From a virus, in IMG/VR virus record IMGVR_UViG_3300005264_000012, positions 1 to 43,552 of that record: 43,552 nucleotides of DNA. One strand, 5' to 3'. The position numbers and the translations under genes were made by a program. This document shows positions 1 through 10,107 of this stretch, in pieces; positions within the stretch are counted from its first letter, which is position 1, and each line of letters starts with the position of its first letter. Under the pieces are notes generated by a model. It made no database searches. It worked only from the letters and a program-made list of their open reading frames with translations, and was not told the origin of the DNA.

Positions 1-3000
1 AGTATATGAAAAAATAGAAGTACGGGATGAAACGGGTCCTGTATATGAAAAACATAAAGGGAATGTAGCAAAATTTGAAAAAGACGTTCAAAAAAAGATG
101 AAGGCCATGGGGGATCAGTTTACGGAGACTGGTAGATCTATGTCTATTGGTTTAACCGCTCCTTTGACTTTATTAGGTGTGACGGCTTTAAATACTGCAT
201 CTTCTTTTGATGAAATAACTGTTGGAACTGCTGCAATTGCTAAAGCTTCTGGTTATGCGCAGAAAGATATAGAGGCAATGGAAGATAGTGTTCTTGAATT
301 TACCAAAAAGGGCATTTTTGGGATGGAGGAGGTGGCATTAGCAGTTGATGATATGGTCAAGGATGGTTTAGATCCTGCCATTGTTGCGACTTCTCAATTA
401 CCTGCAGTTTTTAATTTGGCTGCGGCTTCGGGGGAAGATATGGCTCAAACGCAAGTCGCCTTATCTGATGCAATGCAAGCATTCGGAGCTGATACAGATG
501 AAGCTATGAAGTATGCTGATGTTTTTGCTAATTTTTTAAATGAGACTCCTGGATCTTTGACGGAATTTCAAGATGCCTTAAAACCTGTTGGTCCAATTGC
601 TGCTTCAAATTCTATTAGTATAGAAGATTTAAGTGGTGCTATGGTCGCATTGGCTCAAAATGGTATCCGTGGAAGTGATGCGGGTAATAGTCTAAAGCGT
701 GTTTTGACAAATCTCTTTGTTCCAACGTCAAATATGGCAAAAGTGATGGATGAGTTGGGTGTAACCGCTTATGATAGTGCAGGTAATACCAGACCATTGG
801 TAGATATTATGGGCGATCTTGCGGGAGCTTATGAGGGGGCAACAGATGAACAACAGAATTTGATTGCAGCGACTATTGGTGGGGCATATGGACAGACATC
901 TTTAAATGTATTGATGAACGAAGGGGTTGATGCTTTAAAAGGATATATCTCTAGTATGGAAAAAACAGGAACAGCTTCGCAAATAGCGGAAGATAGGCAG
1001 AAGGGTTTATCTGCTACAATGAAGAGGATGGAAGCAAATGCGCAAGTAGCTATGCTTACTTTGGGAGATGCAATGGCCCCAATTATTGAAGATATTGCCA
1101 GTAAATTAATCCCTATGGTACAAGAGGCGGTGGAGTGGTTCGAAAAACTTCCCGCCCCAATGAAAAAGGGTATAATTATGTTTGTAGGTTTGTTGGCAAT
1201 TATTGGGCCAGTACTTGTTGTTATTGGGTCTGTTATAGGGGCTCTATCAAATTTGGTTCCAATTATAGGGACAGTCGTTGGGGTTGCAACCACATTGATT
1301 TCAATTTTCGGATTATGGTTAATTCCAATAGGTCTAGTTGTTGCTGCATTAGTAGGATTTGGTGTTTGGCTTGCAACAACATTGGTAAAATCGGAGGAAT
1401 TTAAAGATAAAATAGTCGGTGTATTTGAAATAATAAAAACAAAAGTTCAAGAAGCCATTCAAGTATTAATAGGTATGTTCCAATTATTGATTGGTGCTTT
1501 TACTGGGGATGTAGGAATGACGAAGGCGGGTGGTGATACGATGAAGGAGATGTTTGGTGATACTGACTCTGTCAATGCCATCATTGAGGCTATTTCGGAA
1601 TTTGGAAAGTCTGCAAAAGAGATGGCTGATTTTGCGATAGAGGTTTTTACAAAGGTAAAAGAGGCAATCATTTTAGTGGGTGAAAAGGTTCAACAATATG
1701 TAACTCCTATGTTGGAGAAGTTAAAACCAATTATTGAGAATATACGGAAACAATTTTCTAAAGCATTTGTTAAATTACTTCCTACTTTGAAGTTTATTGG
1801 TAAATTATTGTTGATTGTTATTGGTGCATTTATTGTAGTCGCTGCAATTATTATTGGTGTTGTTATTGTTGCTATAGTAGCATTGGTAGTAATTTTCGCA
1901 AAGATAATAGAGGTTCTTGGTATTGTTATTAATGCTGTAATTGATTTCGTAAAACGAATGATTAAGACTTATCAAGAATTGCCTGAAAAGATTGGAGTAA
2001 TAGTTGAAAATATTAAACAATGGTTTGAGAATATGAAAGAAGGAATTAAAGATAAGTTTAATCAGGCAGTGGATGCGGTAATTTTATTTGTTCATAATGT
2101 GATATTGTGGTTTAAGGAGTTGCCAGAACGGATTGCAACTTTTATATCTGAGTTGGTTACAAATATTGTATATTGGTTTGGATATATGTCAGTATGGTTG
2201 CCAAATAAGGTTAAGGAAATTAATGAGGCGGTTATTAAATGGTTTATGGAATTGCCAAGTAAAGTTGGAGCCACATTAATTGCATTGTGGGAAACGACCA
2301 AAACTAAATTTACAGAAATTAAGGATTCGATTATCACAAAAGTCAAAGAGATTATTGCAAGTGTAGTTGTTATCTTTTCGGAACTTCCCGGAAAGGTTGG
2401 GGCGTGGTTATCGGTCACTAAAGACACAGCTACAACTAAATTTGAAGAAACAAAAACGAGCGTAATTGAAAAGACAAAAGAGCTTATTGAGAAAGTTGTG
2501 GAATGGTTTAAAGGATTGCCTGAGAAAATAGCAGAAGGATTAAAGAATTTGTGGGCGGACATGAAGGAAAAATTTGTTGAGGCGAAGGATAGTTTGAAAA
2601 TATTTATGGAGGAATGGGCTGCATCGGCGTTACAATGGGGTAAAGATTTAGCCACTAATTTCGTTGCTGGTGTCAAGGATAAAATTGCTGGTTTGGGGGA
2701 TGTCTTTAGTAGGGGGCAGGAGGATGCAAATCAATACATCGAGAGTCATTCACCGCCCAAAAAGGGTCCATGGAAAAATATTGACAAATTCGGTTATAAT
2801 ATTGGTACGTCATGGGCTGAAGGTATTGCACAGGGGATGTCCATGTTGAATACCGTACAGCCGTCAGCTAGTGGGTTTGATACAAAAGCAGGCCAGGGAG
2901 ATGTTGCATTGGGAGGTGGGAAGTCTAATACTTTCACGCAAAATATCACGGATAACATTATTGATGAAAGTGTTTACGACAGATTGAAAACTGATATAAT

Positions 3001-3064
3001 GTCAGGAATGAGTAAGATGCTAGGAGAGGAATTTAAATTATCTTTGATGGAGCAAACACGATGA
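1..3064 (+). CDS. Tail tape measure protein (main part; start lies at 43527 across the circle junction)
   Basis: Sets tail length and sits in the tail lumen, with a role in DNA passage into the host. The frame is open from base 2, and joined to the ATG at 43527 it gives 1029 aa. Numbered from that start: a TP901/PhageMin-type core (about residues 60-350, with 'GIRGSDAGNSLKRVLTNL'), a long hydrophobic stretch at about 397-470, a second at about 610-660, then degenerate repeats built on 'WFKxLPxK' motifs to about residue 860. The C-terminus has 'SPPKKGPW', common near the end of tape measures. An internal ATG at 98 would drop a well-formed N-terminus, so it is not the start. By the usual rule of about 0.15 nm per residue the tail would be near 150 nm (inference). 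The stop overlaps the next start (ATGA). Confidence 0.93.
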   Translation, partial: VYEKIEVRDETGPVYEKHKGNVAKFEKDVQKKMKAMGDQFTETGRSMSIGLTAPLTLLGVTALNTASSFDEITVGTAAIAKASGYAQKDIEAMEDSVLEFTKKGIFGMEEVALAVDDMVKDGLDPAIVATSQLPAVFNLAAASGEDMAQTQVALSDAMQAFGADTDEAMKYADVFANFLNETPGSLTEFQDALKPVGPIAASNSISIEDLSGAMVALAQNGIRGSDAGNSLKRVLTNLFVPTSNMAKVMDELGVTAYDSAGNTRPLVDIMGDLAGAYEGATDEQQNLIAATIGGAYGQTSLNVLMNEGVDALKGYISSMEKTGTASQIAEDRQKGLSATMKRMEANAQVAMLTLGDAMAPIIEDIASKLIPMVQEAVEWFEKLPAPMKKGIIMFVGLLAIIGPVLVVIGSVIGALSNLVPIIGTVVGVATTLISIFGLWLIPIGLVVAALVGFGVWLATTLVKSEEFKDKIVGVFEIIKTKVQEAIQVLIGMFQLLIGAFTGDVGMTKAGGDTMKEMFGDTDSVNAIIEAISEFGKSAKEMADFAIEVFTKVKEAIILVGEKVQQYVTPMLEKLKPIIENIRKQFSKAFVKLLPTLKFIGKLLLIVIGAFIVVAAIIIGVVIVAIVALVVIFAKIIEVLGIVINAVIDFVKRMIKTYQELPEKIGVIVENIKQWFENMKEGIKDKFNQAVDAVILFVHNVILWFKELPERIATFISELVTNIVYWFGYMSVWLPNKVKEINEAVIKWFMELPSKVGATLIALWETTKTKFTEIKDSIITKVKEIIASVVVIFSELPGKVGAWLSVTKDTATTKFEETKTSVIEKTKELIEKVVEWFKGLPEKIAEGLKNLWADMKEKFVEAKDSLKIFMEEWAASALQWGKDLATNFVAGVKDKIAGLGDVFSRGQEDANQYIESHSPPKKGPWKNIDKFGYNIGTSWAEGIAQGMSMLNTVQPSASGFDTKAGQGDVALGGGKSNTFTQNITDNIIDESVYDRLKTDIMSGMSKMLGEEFKLSLMEQTR

Positions 3065-6000
3065 ATCCTGAAAAATTAGTATTTTTTGGAGGTCACTGTC
3101 TTACAAATGAATTGTTAAGGATTTCTGATAGTGGTAATTTTTGGGACCAAAAGGTTCAGGTATTTGATAGTCCTTTAATTCAAAAAGATGGGCGTAAAAT
3201 CGTTGGAGCTCGTAAAGATGGTGTGCCTCAATCTATTCGAGGGAGTATTGCTAACATTAATCAGCCTGCTGGTTTTACCAAAACATTACTCAGTATAAAA
3301 TCAGAATTAGATACAGCACTTAATAGTAGAAATAGATTCATCAGAACGGTTTGGGATTATCATGTCTTCGATAAAGTGGAAGATATAAATAATTGGTATG
3401 CCAAAATTGGTGTTACAGATCTGGAAATTGATTCAAATAACTTCCAATGGGGAAAGGGATCATTGAAATTTAGTGTCAATCCTGAACAGGTCAATCAAGT
3501 AAAGAATGGTGATTTTGAAGATTTTACAGATAATATAATCGGTAGTGATCTAATTTCAAATGGAGACATGGAATTAGATTCTAATTGGTCTGATTGGGGA
3601 TCACCAACATCGAATACGAGGAGTTCGGATGAGGCTCATGGCGATACATATAGTCGAAAATTCGTGGGGAGTGGTGTTAGTGAGGGCATTCAGAGTGATA
3701 CTTTTACTGTGGGCTCTGCAAATTTGTATCGAATTGAAGCATGGGTTAAACCAGAAGACAATGAAGAAATTGGGGTTTGGTTTAGGAAGGGTGATGACTC
3801 TGGGTATGAATTAGAGGAGGAGTTTTATGGATTGAATCGTAATGAGTGGAACAAAGTTGTGTTGTTTGTTAGATCTGGTTTTGCTGGTAATGATGCATAT
3901 GTGGCTTTTGGATCAAAGACTGCTGGAGGGACGTGGTATATTGATGATGTTTCTATTATGGAGGTAGATAATTCAACTGTTGAGGATTGGGTTTTATCAA
4001 GTTCGGGGGATTCAAAGATCGCGGTTGGTGGGGCAGAATACAAATCAGATAATTTCTTGGTTATCGGTAAATCAGATCCACAGAGTGCCAAAACAAATGT
4101 TATATTGGAAGCTTCTACAGAATATATGATTGGTTTTAAATTTCGATCATTTGAGGGAAGATTGGAAACTAAGATTAAAGCTCTTGATGGAACTGATGAA
4201 TATTTGCAAGATGATGGGGCAACGTGGAATTCAACAGATAACACTCTTGCTGATATTGAAGGGGATATTACTGAAAACCAATGGGTATATAAATATATGA
4301 GGTTCACAACTAAAGATTTTCAGGGTGAGTATGAATTGTTATTTCAAAATGGGGTGAGTTCAACTGAATGCTATATAGCAGATGTTCTAATTCGTGAATC
4401 GGTAGAAACTAGAATCACGATGATTGAGGATCAAATGGGACAATGGGACGAGGATAGTAATAGTGAGGTGTCAAGGTTTGATTATAACGATGCAGGTTCA
4501 ACCCAGTATATATTAGATCAATATATTGATAGCGATGGATATATATATATTCATTATTGCGATTACACTAACAGAGATAATTATTTAGCAAAATATGATT
4601 CTAATTTGGTAAAACAATGGGAGGTTAAGTTAAATTCAGGGACGACCTCAACGGCTGCGGATTTTGGACATGTATATGAGGATCAAAGTGGATATTTGTG
4701 GGTTATGCTTGAGAAAGATCCAAGTGAAGGTAGGGTATCGAAGGTTACAAAAGATGGAATAGTATTATTAACAGATATTGCCACGGGGGGAGGACTGGCA
4801 TCTTATGGGAGGCGATTTGTTGAAGATAGTGAAGGGTTGTTGTATGTAATTTACCATTCTGGAACCTATTTGAAACGAAAGGTAGTAGATAAGTCTACGG
4901 GACTAGGTAGTGATGATACTAATATTGGTGGCAGTAGTTCATCAATGCTTAAACCATCTGTATATTTTGTTGATGATTTATTTTATATTTTTTATATTAC
5001 ACAAAATCTTGGGTATGATGAGTTAAGATTAACTATATATAATCAAGATTGGACGGAGTATCAATCAGAGATTATTTTAATTGATGAGAATGAAGGGGTC
5101 CAAGATGGGTTGTATGATGTGGCTATCAATTCAAAAGGGGAAATTTGGGTTGGGTATATTAAAAGGATAAGTGGATCTGATTCTAGGGCCACATATAGGA
5201 AGTTCACCAAATACGGAAATTCTGAATTGATTGCCCCTACAGAGCTTAGTTCTACTAGAGTGTTAACTTCAATCCCTAGTGTGTATGTAGATCGATTGGA
5301 TAATTTTTATGTGACCTATGCTTACTTAGCGTCTCCATATGATATTTTTTATACTGGGTTTAGGGATAATGGAGACACATTCATTGTAGCTAATAATGTG
5401 GTTGATGTTTTTACTAATTTTTTGGGTGTCGTGGCATGGGAGGATTATCCTACAGCGAGTCTGGCATCTATCTATGGGTCGGGGTTATCTGTGAAAGATA
5501 TGACCGATATGGGTTTGCAGGGCAGTTTCGGGGTTATTGTTCATATCCCAGATCCTGTTCATATTACTCATTTTGTGATCAGGGTTGGGAGTGATGAAGA
5601 TAATTTTTTCTACAGTCGAGATCTAGAGGCGAACTATGAAGGGTTAGCTTTTGATTTAGGTGATAATTTGTTGGTTGAAAATTGGGAAGATATGACCGAG
5701 GTTGGGGCAGTAGATCTTACGCAGGTTGGGGCTTATTTTGAGGTTGGAATTTATTTTGATGATGGATTAAAAGCAAGTCTTGAGGATTTTAGGTTGGATA
5801 TGCCTCAGTGGAATAATGAAGATGAAACACGAAATTGGGAATCATGGCTAAAATCTTTAAAGTACAATTTTAAAGAGAGGAAATTATTGACATATTCAGC
5901 TCAATTTTTATCTCCAAAAGGAATTGGTGAATCTACATTTCGGTATAATGTTCTAAGTGAACAAAGTCTTGGTGATTTGATTCTAGAAAGGTCTATAACT

Positions 6001-6798
6001 TTTGGGGGAAGCGCAAAACCTTTGCCTATTATGGAGATTGACTTCACAGCAGTAACGGGAATCGGTAGCATTCAATTGACAAATGTATTAACAGGTGAAA
6101 ACATGTTAATTGATAACCTCTCCTTAAATGATAATGATATATTGACAATTGATCATTCTCAGCCAGAAGTTTCAAAAAATAATACTCCTATATTCTTCAA
6201 AGGTTGGCCTGAATGGGGCAGGGGGGTTAACAATATGAGACTCCAATTGTTGGGTAGCAGTGGTGAAACACTTGAACAGCTAGATGATAATACTTCGAGG
6301 GGGAATGGGACATCAGGTGAGGAATACATATCTGAATCATTTACTCCTGCTGATACAGGGTCAATTAGTTCATTTTTTCTTCAAACTAGTCTATTCTTTC
6401 ACCCAAGTGCTCATGGTTGGGTGTATATTTGCGCAGATAGAGGAGATGGAACCCCAGGAACTATTCTAGGAACTGGATGGATTTATGCTCCTGCTTATAC
6501 AGAAGGATTTTATGAAGTTGTGGGACTGGAATCTCTTACCCTAAATGCTGGAACTCAATATCACTTTGTTTTCCAAACTACTTATGGAGGATATAATGGC
6601 TATGTTCGGACTAATAGTGGTGGTGGATTTGCAGGAGGCAGTGCTTATAAGGCAAGTGCATCCCCTCCATGGAATTTCCCACCCACAACTCCTTGGACCG
6701 CATTGACGGGTGAAGATGTCCATTTCAGTATGGAGATATCAGCGAACCCCTCAGCCGTCTACAATCTTGATGTTTTACATAAAAAAAGATATCACTAA
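3061..6798 (+). CDS. Large distal tail protein with carbohydrate-binding-like and propeller-like domains
   Basis: A 1245-aa protein directly after the tape measure (ATGA overlap), the usual place of the distal tail/baseplate protein. The N-terminal 100 or so residues look like a Dit-type tail domain. Residues about 130-460 hold two jelly-roll-like segments resembling CBM4/9 modules ('NGDMELDSNWSDWG', 'YIDDVSIMEVDN'). Residues about 480-800 contain repeated 'D..G..W/Y..Y' strands typical of a beta-propeller. Near 930-1020 there is a second tail-like segment, and the last 170 residues form another beta-sandwich-like domain ('GWVYICADRGDGTPG'). It probably binds host surface glycans or adapts the baseplate to fibres. 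Tail location is firm from context. The domain assignments are pattern recognition, not a search result. Confidence 0.72.
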   Translation: MNPEKLVFFGGHCLTNELLRISDSGNFWDQKVQVFDSPLIQKDGRKIVGARKDGVPQSIRGSIANINQPAGFTKTLLSIKSELDTALNSRNRFIRTVWDYHVFDKVEDINNWYAKIGVTDLEIDSNNFQWGKGSLKFSVNPEQVNQVKNGDFEDFTDNIIGSDLISNGDMELDSNWSDWGSPTSNTRSSDEAHGDTYSRKFVGSGVSEGIQSDTFTVGSANLYRIEAWVKPEDNEEIGVWFRKGDDSGYELEEEFYGLNRNEWNKVVLFVRSGFAGNDAYVAFGSKTAGGTWYIDDVSIMEVDNSTVEDWVLSSSGDSKIAVGGAEYKSDNFLVIGKSDPQSAKTNVILEASTEYMIGFKFRSFEGRLETKIKALDGTDEYLQDDGATWNSTDNTLADIEGDITENQWVYKYMRFTTKDFQGEYELLFQNGVSSTECYIADVLIRESVETRITMIEDQMGQWDEDSNSEVSRFDYNDAGSTQYILDQYIDSDGYIYIHYCDYTNRDNYLAKYDSNLVKQWEVKLNSGTTSTAADFGHVYEDQSGYLWVMLEKDPSEGRVSKVTKDGIVLLTDIATGGGLASYGRRFVEDSEGLLYVIYHSGTYLKRKVVDKSTGLGSDDTNIGGSSSSMLKPSVYFVDDLFYIFYITQNLGYDELRLTIYNQDWTEYQSEIILIDENEGVQDGLYDVAINSKGEIWVGYIKRISGSDSRATYRKFTKYGNSELIAPTELSSTRVLTSIPSVYVDRLDNFYVTYAYLASPYDIFYTGFRDNGDTFIVANNVVDVFTNFLGVVAWEDYPTASLASIYGSGLSVKDMTDMGLQGSFGVIVHIPDPVHITHFVIRVGSDEDNFFYSRDLEANYEGLAFDLGDNLLVENWEDMTEVGAVDLTQVGAYFEVGIYFDDGLKASLEDFRLDMPQWNNEDETRNWESWLKSLKYNFKERKLLTYSAQFLSPKGIGESTFRYNVLSEQSLGDLILERSITFGGSAKPLPIMEIDFTAVTGIGSIQLTNVLTGENMLIDNLSLNDNDILTIDHSQPEVSKNNTPIFFKGWPEWGRGVNNMRLQLLGSSGETLEQLDDNTSRGNGTSGEEYISESFTPADTGSISSFFLQTSLFFHPSAHGWVYICADRGDGTPGTILGTGWIYAPAYTEGFYEVVGLESLTLNAGTQYHFVFQTTYGGYNGYVRTNSGGGFAGGSAYKASASPPWNFPPTTPWTALTGEDVHFSMEISANPSAVYNLDVLHKKRYH

Positions 6799-8846
6799 TG
6801 AGAGGATCAATTGAGAACCGACAAACTTTCTATAATAAAAGAGGAATTGCGGCTATCTATGATTCAGCTGATAATTTTGTTGGAATATTAGAGGAGCTTA
6901 CTGATATATCTCATGTATCTATAATGAATGGTGGTGTTGCAGGGAAGAGATTAATAGTTCCCATATCTTTTGATGAAATCGGGGATGACCCTCGTTTTGA
7001 AAAATTCAATAAGATCGAGGTTACAATAACTGACAAAGATGCTCCATCCGGAATAAAAACATATACAGGATTTATTGGGGGAACCAGAGGTATTGCAGAT
7101 GATAAATTTGAAGGGATCGAAATTGACATGCGTTCATATTCAAATGAACTAGAGACCACACCTTTTATGCATAATGGGGATGCTATTAATCCCTTATTTG
7201 ATCCATCAGTTATTCGAAATGACTATCTACCTCATGAAATTTTGGAATATATTATTGATAATTATCGTATATATATGAATAATCCTCATATTAATTATAC
7301 AAGTGGATCTCTAGAGGTTTTGGATAGTGATAAAAAAATTGCCTATACCTTCAATCATAAGACAGCCTTATCTGCAATTAGGCGTTTAATGGATTTATGT
7401 CCAATTGATTATATTTGGTTCGTAGATGCAACCAACACTATTCATTCGAAGACTATTAGCACAACACCTGATCATTATTTTATCTTTGGGCGTGATATTG
7501 TTGACAGCCTTACCTTCGAGAAAAGATACGCTGATATCCGTACAGGTGTATTGTTTTGGAATGGGAAGTATGCGGAAGAAAATGAATTGGCTCGATTGAT
7601 GCATAGGGAAACGGCAGTTGATGAATATGATAAAAGAGTGGAGATACTTTCGGATGGCAACCTAAAGAGGTGGAACAGTTGGGCTTTTAAAGCCAATCGG
7701 TTTTTGGATGGAGCGACTCAAGAAGATGGTTCGGTTGAATTTGTTGTCATTGATAATAATGCTGGGGATTATGGGGTTGATTTAGAATCATTGCAAGTCG
7801 GTGACACTTTCAAAATAGCTGGAAGTGAAAGAGATTATGGGGATTTATTGGTGATAACTTCAATTGAATATCATCTATATATGGCCATAATTATAGCAGA
7901 AGATCGACAAACTCTATTGTCCCGTGTTTTAAAGGATTTTAGCAGGCGGATTGATAATCAAGAGTATAATGATGAAGGTGCGGGGGCATTGGGGGTAGGA
8001 ACTTATGAAGCTGGATTTGTGGTTGCAGATGAACAATGGACTGAAATTCCTCTAAAACATACATATAAGAGTCCGATTATCATTGCGAATATGAGGACAT
8101 ATAATGGAACTTTTGCGGTAACCAACGTTCAGGCAAAAAGAATTCAACAATCAAATGGGTCATGGAAATGCTATGTTCGATGTGCAGAAAGTATAGATGG
8201 AGATGATGTACATTCAGATGAAGATGTTTGCTATATGGTGGTCGAGGAGGGAGTTTCCAGATTACCAAATGGTGATTTAGTAGAGGCAGGAGTTCAGAGT
8301 GGATTAGCAACATTTGATAGCACGACGCCTTCGTTTACAACTGTCAATTTGGTTGCAAGCCATATTGCTACGACTGTAGTATATACTGCATATAATACTA
8401 GCAATGATGAATTCTGCAATATTCGATTACAAAATGTTGGAACCACAAGTTTTGAGGTTGCAGGACAACGAAGTCAAACTGATTCAACATCTAAAACTAT
8501 AGAAATATTCCATATAGCCGTAAGAAGTCATAACAATTACAATCTTCAACTAGACGGAGGATTGCCAACCAACGTAGAAGGAATAGGTAATTATTCTGGT
8601 ACGTGGGAGGTTTACCCTTGGGATGGACCTACCAATTTTAATGATATACCAATTGTGTTTCATCAGATCCAAACGATGAATGGCGGTGATCCAGTTACAT
8701 CAAGGGTTAAGAATGTAACCAGTACTGGTATGGAGGTGGTATGTGAAGAGGATGTTATTGGAGATCTTGAAACCAACCATGCGGCTGAAACAGTAGCTTT
8801 AATGGGTATTGCCAGAAATGCTTCAAATGATGATTACCTTGCGTAG
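6798..8846 (+). CDS. Baseplate hub/tail-associated protein with three C-terminal lectin-like repeats
   Basis: 682 aa, starting in a TAATG overlap with the upstream tail gene. The N-terminal ~390 residues resemble siphovirus hub proteins of the Gp37/Tal type ('ISHVSIMNGGVAGKRLIVP', 'GFIGGTRGIADDKF', 'DYGDLLVITSIEYHL'). From about residue 399 there are three beta-rich repeats of roughly 90 residues resembling H-type lectin folds: 'YKSPIIIANMRTYNG', then 'TTVNLVASHIATTVVYTAY', then 'FNDIPIVFHQIQTMNGGDP'. Such repeats in phage tails are thought to bind saccharides. The last gene of the late block; it stops at a TAG, and the P1/P2-type regulatory sequence begins about 70 bp downstream. No endopeptidase motif is visible. 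Confidence 0.7.
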   Translation: MRGSIENRQTFYNKRGIAAIYDSADNFVGILEELTDISHVSIMNGGVAGKRLIVPISFDEIGDDPRFEKFNKIEVTITDKDAPSGIKTYTGFIGGTRGIADDKFEGIEIDMRSYSNELETTPFMHNGDAINPLFDPSVIRNDYLPHEILEYIIDNYRIYMNNPHINYTSGSLEVLDSDKKIAYTFNHKTALSAIRRLMDLCPIDYIWFVDATNTIHSKTISTTPDHYFIFGRDIVDSLTFEKRYADIRTGVLFWNGKYAEENELARLMHRETAVDEYDKRVEILSDGNLKRWNSWAFKANRFLDGATQEDGSVEFVVIDNNAGDYGVDLESLQVGDTFKIAGSERDYGDLLVITSIEYHLYMAIIIAEDRQTLLSRVLKDFSRRIDNQEYNDEGAGALGVGTYEAGFVVADEQWTEIPLKHTYKSPIIIANMRTYNGTFAVTNVQAKRIQQSNGSWKCYVRCAESIDGDDVHSDEDVCYMVVEEGVSRLPNGDLVEAGVQSGLATFDSTTPSFTTVNLVASHIATTVVYTAYNTSNDEFCNIRLQNVGTTSFEVAGQRSQTDSTSKTIEIFHIAVRSHNNYNLQLDGGLPTNVEGIGNYSGTWEVYPWDGPTNFNDIPIVFHQIQTMNGGDPVTSRVKNVTSTGMEVVCEEDVIGDLETNHAAETVALMGIARNASNDDYLA

Positions 8847-8913
8847 ATTGTTATCTCATTGTACAATATTAGTATTATTACAGCTATGTAATATAGGGGG
8901 TTCTTCGTCTCGG

Positions 8914-8983
8914 TTTTTTAAAAGAAAATTAGGGTATTCACAGATATGCTTGCTATCATTAACTATTTTTCCACGTCAACCCC
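8914..8983 (+). repeat. Upstream regulatory repeat, copy 1 (of 2)
   Basis: About 70 bp immediately before the -35 box of P1 aligns without gaps to 10236-10305 before P2. Shared blocks include a T-run plus AAAAGAAAA, then AGATATRCTTGCTAYC, then ATTAACTATTTT, then ACGTYAACCCC. Conservation well beyond the promoter core suggests an activator or repressor site, or a recently duplicated promoter region. Basis: direct comparison of the two stretches. Confidence 0.75.
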
Positions 8984-9012
8984 TTGACAAGATCAAATTA
9001 ATAGTATATAAT
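8984..9012 (+). promoter_or_regulatory. Early promoter P1 (TTGACA-17-TATAAT)
   Basis: Perfect sigma-70 consensus: TTGACA at 8984-8989, a 17-bp spacer and TATAAT at 9007-9012. The -35 box is the right arm of a perfect inverted repeat GTCAA-CCCC-TTGAC (8975-8988), a likely operator. The -10 box ends 33 bp before the ATG at 9046, so the leader would be about 25 nt. Confidence 0.93.
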
Positions 9013-9045
9013 CTTATTAATAATTTAATTAATAAGAAACAAGTT

Positions 9046-9390
9046 ATGAAAGACATCCAAAAAAAACTAAAAGAATCCAAGTTTTGGAGTGCTCAATATC
9101 AGAGTTTTGATGCTCGAAGCTCTGAGGCAGAGAAATTCTTAAAAGATTTAAGTTTAAAAACTGAATTTAAGTTTGGGAAAGAGGAAGGTATAGGGGTGAC
9201 GGCTTTTGAGGGTTATTTCGGGGATGATTCAGGATATAAGGGGAATCTTGACAATGCAAAAGTATATTCGGGGAAGGTTCCAACATTGCTTAATATCGTT
9301 AAAATACTATCCGAAGAGGAGATGGACCTGTTAAGAGAGCAATCTCTAGCCGAGAAGGCGGAGAAAGAGCAAAGAAGAAGATTAGGGTGA
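9046..9390 (+). CDS. Unknown early protein, 114 aa (first gene under P1)
   Basis: Not recognised. A charged, soluble protein with 'FWSAQYQSFDARSSEAEKF' near the N-terminus, a glycine-rich middle ('GYFGDDSGYKGNLDNAKVY') and a helical, highly charged C-terminus ('EEEMDLLREQSLAEKAEKE'). The ATG at 9046 is chosen because it follows P1 directly. The frame extends further upstream only by running through the promoter and the end of the tail gene. The leader is pure A/T plus AAGAAACAAGTT, with no Shine-Dalgarno. A terminator follows at 9508, so it is probably a one-gene early transcript, the sort of position where host-takeover proteins are found (inference). Confidence 0.8.
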   Translation: MKDIQKKLKESKFWSAQYQSFDARSSEAEKFLKDLSLKTEFKFGKEEGIGVTAFEGYFGDDSGYKGNLDNAKVYSGKVPTLLNIVKILSEEEMDLLREQSLAEKAEKEQRRRLG

Positions 9391-9800
9391 ATTAAATTTT
9401 TAATTTTACTTCTTTTAGGAAATAAGTTATAATAAACAATGTTAAAAATAAATAAAACATACAATTTTTCAAAAAAGATGTGTAGGCAGTACAAATCTTT
9501 AACATGCAAAAAGAACCTTTCGGGGTTCTTTTTGTTTGTATTGGGGACATTAGCATGCCAGAGTTCACAAACCCAGACGGAAACTCAAGCGTCATAAAAT
9601 AAAATGATTGTGAGAAAGGTGGGGTGAAAATAATGAGCCATACCGCAAATTTTCATTTCAAAAACGTTAAGGATTAATAGTTTATGCACTAAGACTACCT
9701 ACTTCTGGACGTAAGGACATAGGACCAGTTTATTAAGTTAGTGAGCTTAAATCTCGAATATAGAATCGATAAAGATTGATACAATTGCTTTGCATGGATT
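9391..9800. other. 410-bp stretch without a convincing gene
   Basis: Contains the terminator at 9508-9535 and only very short ORFs (for example 9555-9602 and 9633-9677, 15 and 14 codons). I see no tRNA cloverleaf, strong promoter or long inverted repeat after the terminator. It could hold a small RNA, an origin or debris from the degenerate HNH gene next to it. Confidence 0.5.
9508..9535 (+). terminator. Rho-independent terminator after the P1 gene
   Basis: AAAAAGAACC (9508-9517), six-base loop, GGTTCTTTTT (9524-9533), so the stem ends in a T-run followed by TGTTTG. Ends the P1 transcript about 120 bp after the stop codon. Confidence 0.9.
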
Positions 9801-10049
9801 ATGATAAAGATAATAATTGCAATAGTTTCCATTAATGATCCATTCATTAAAGGGGATCTATTGATAAGCAACCCGCAAATAATGATAAAATTAAATGAGA
9901 AACAAAAAACAATACTGCAACAAAACCTAAATCGATTAGGCGCTGAAACCATGAAAGATATTGTAATATTATGCAAAATTTGTCATTCTAGGTATCATAG
10001 AGGATTAATAGAGCCAAAACAACTCTTGTGGATTATTAATAACTGTTGA
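9801..10049 (+). pseudogene. Degenerate HNH-endonuclease-like ORF, 82 codons
   Basis: The C-terminal half resembles the end of small phage HNH nucleases: 'LNRLGAETMKDIVILCKICH' followed by 'SRYHRG', matching the usual LGNE-(D)-LxxLC-xxCH-xxYH layout. The position where such proteins carry the catalytic His-His is occupied by Gln-Gln ('TILQQNLNRLG'), and the N-terminal CxxC zinc motif is absent. I therefore read it as an inactivated or decaying HNH gene, although a short repurposed protein is possible. No promoter or Shine-Dalgarno precedes it, and a terminator follows at 10108. Confidence 0.45.
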
Positions 10050-10107
10050 AAACTTAAGTCCTAAATGCTAAAATAAATTGCATACGACATGCTAAAATAT
10101 TCTTACT

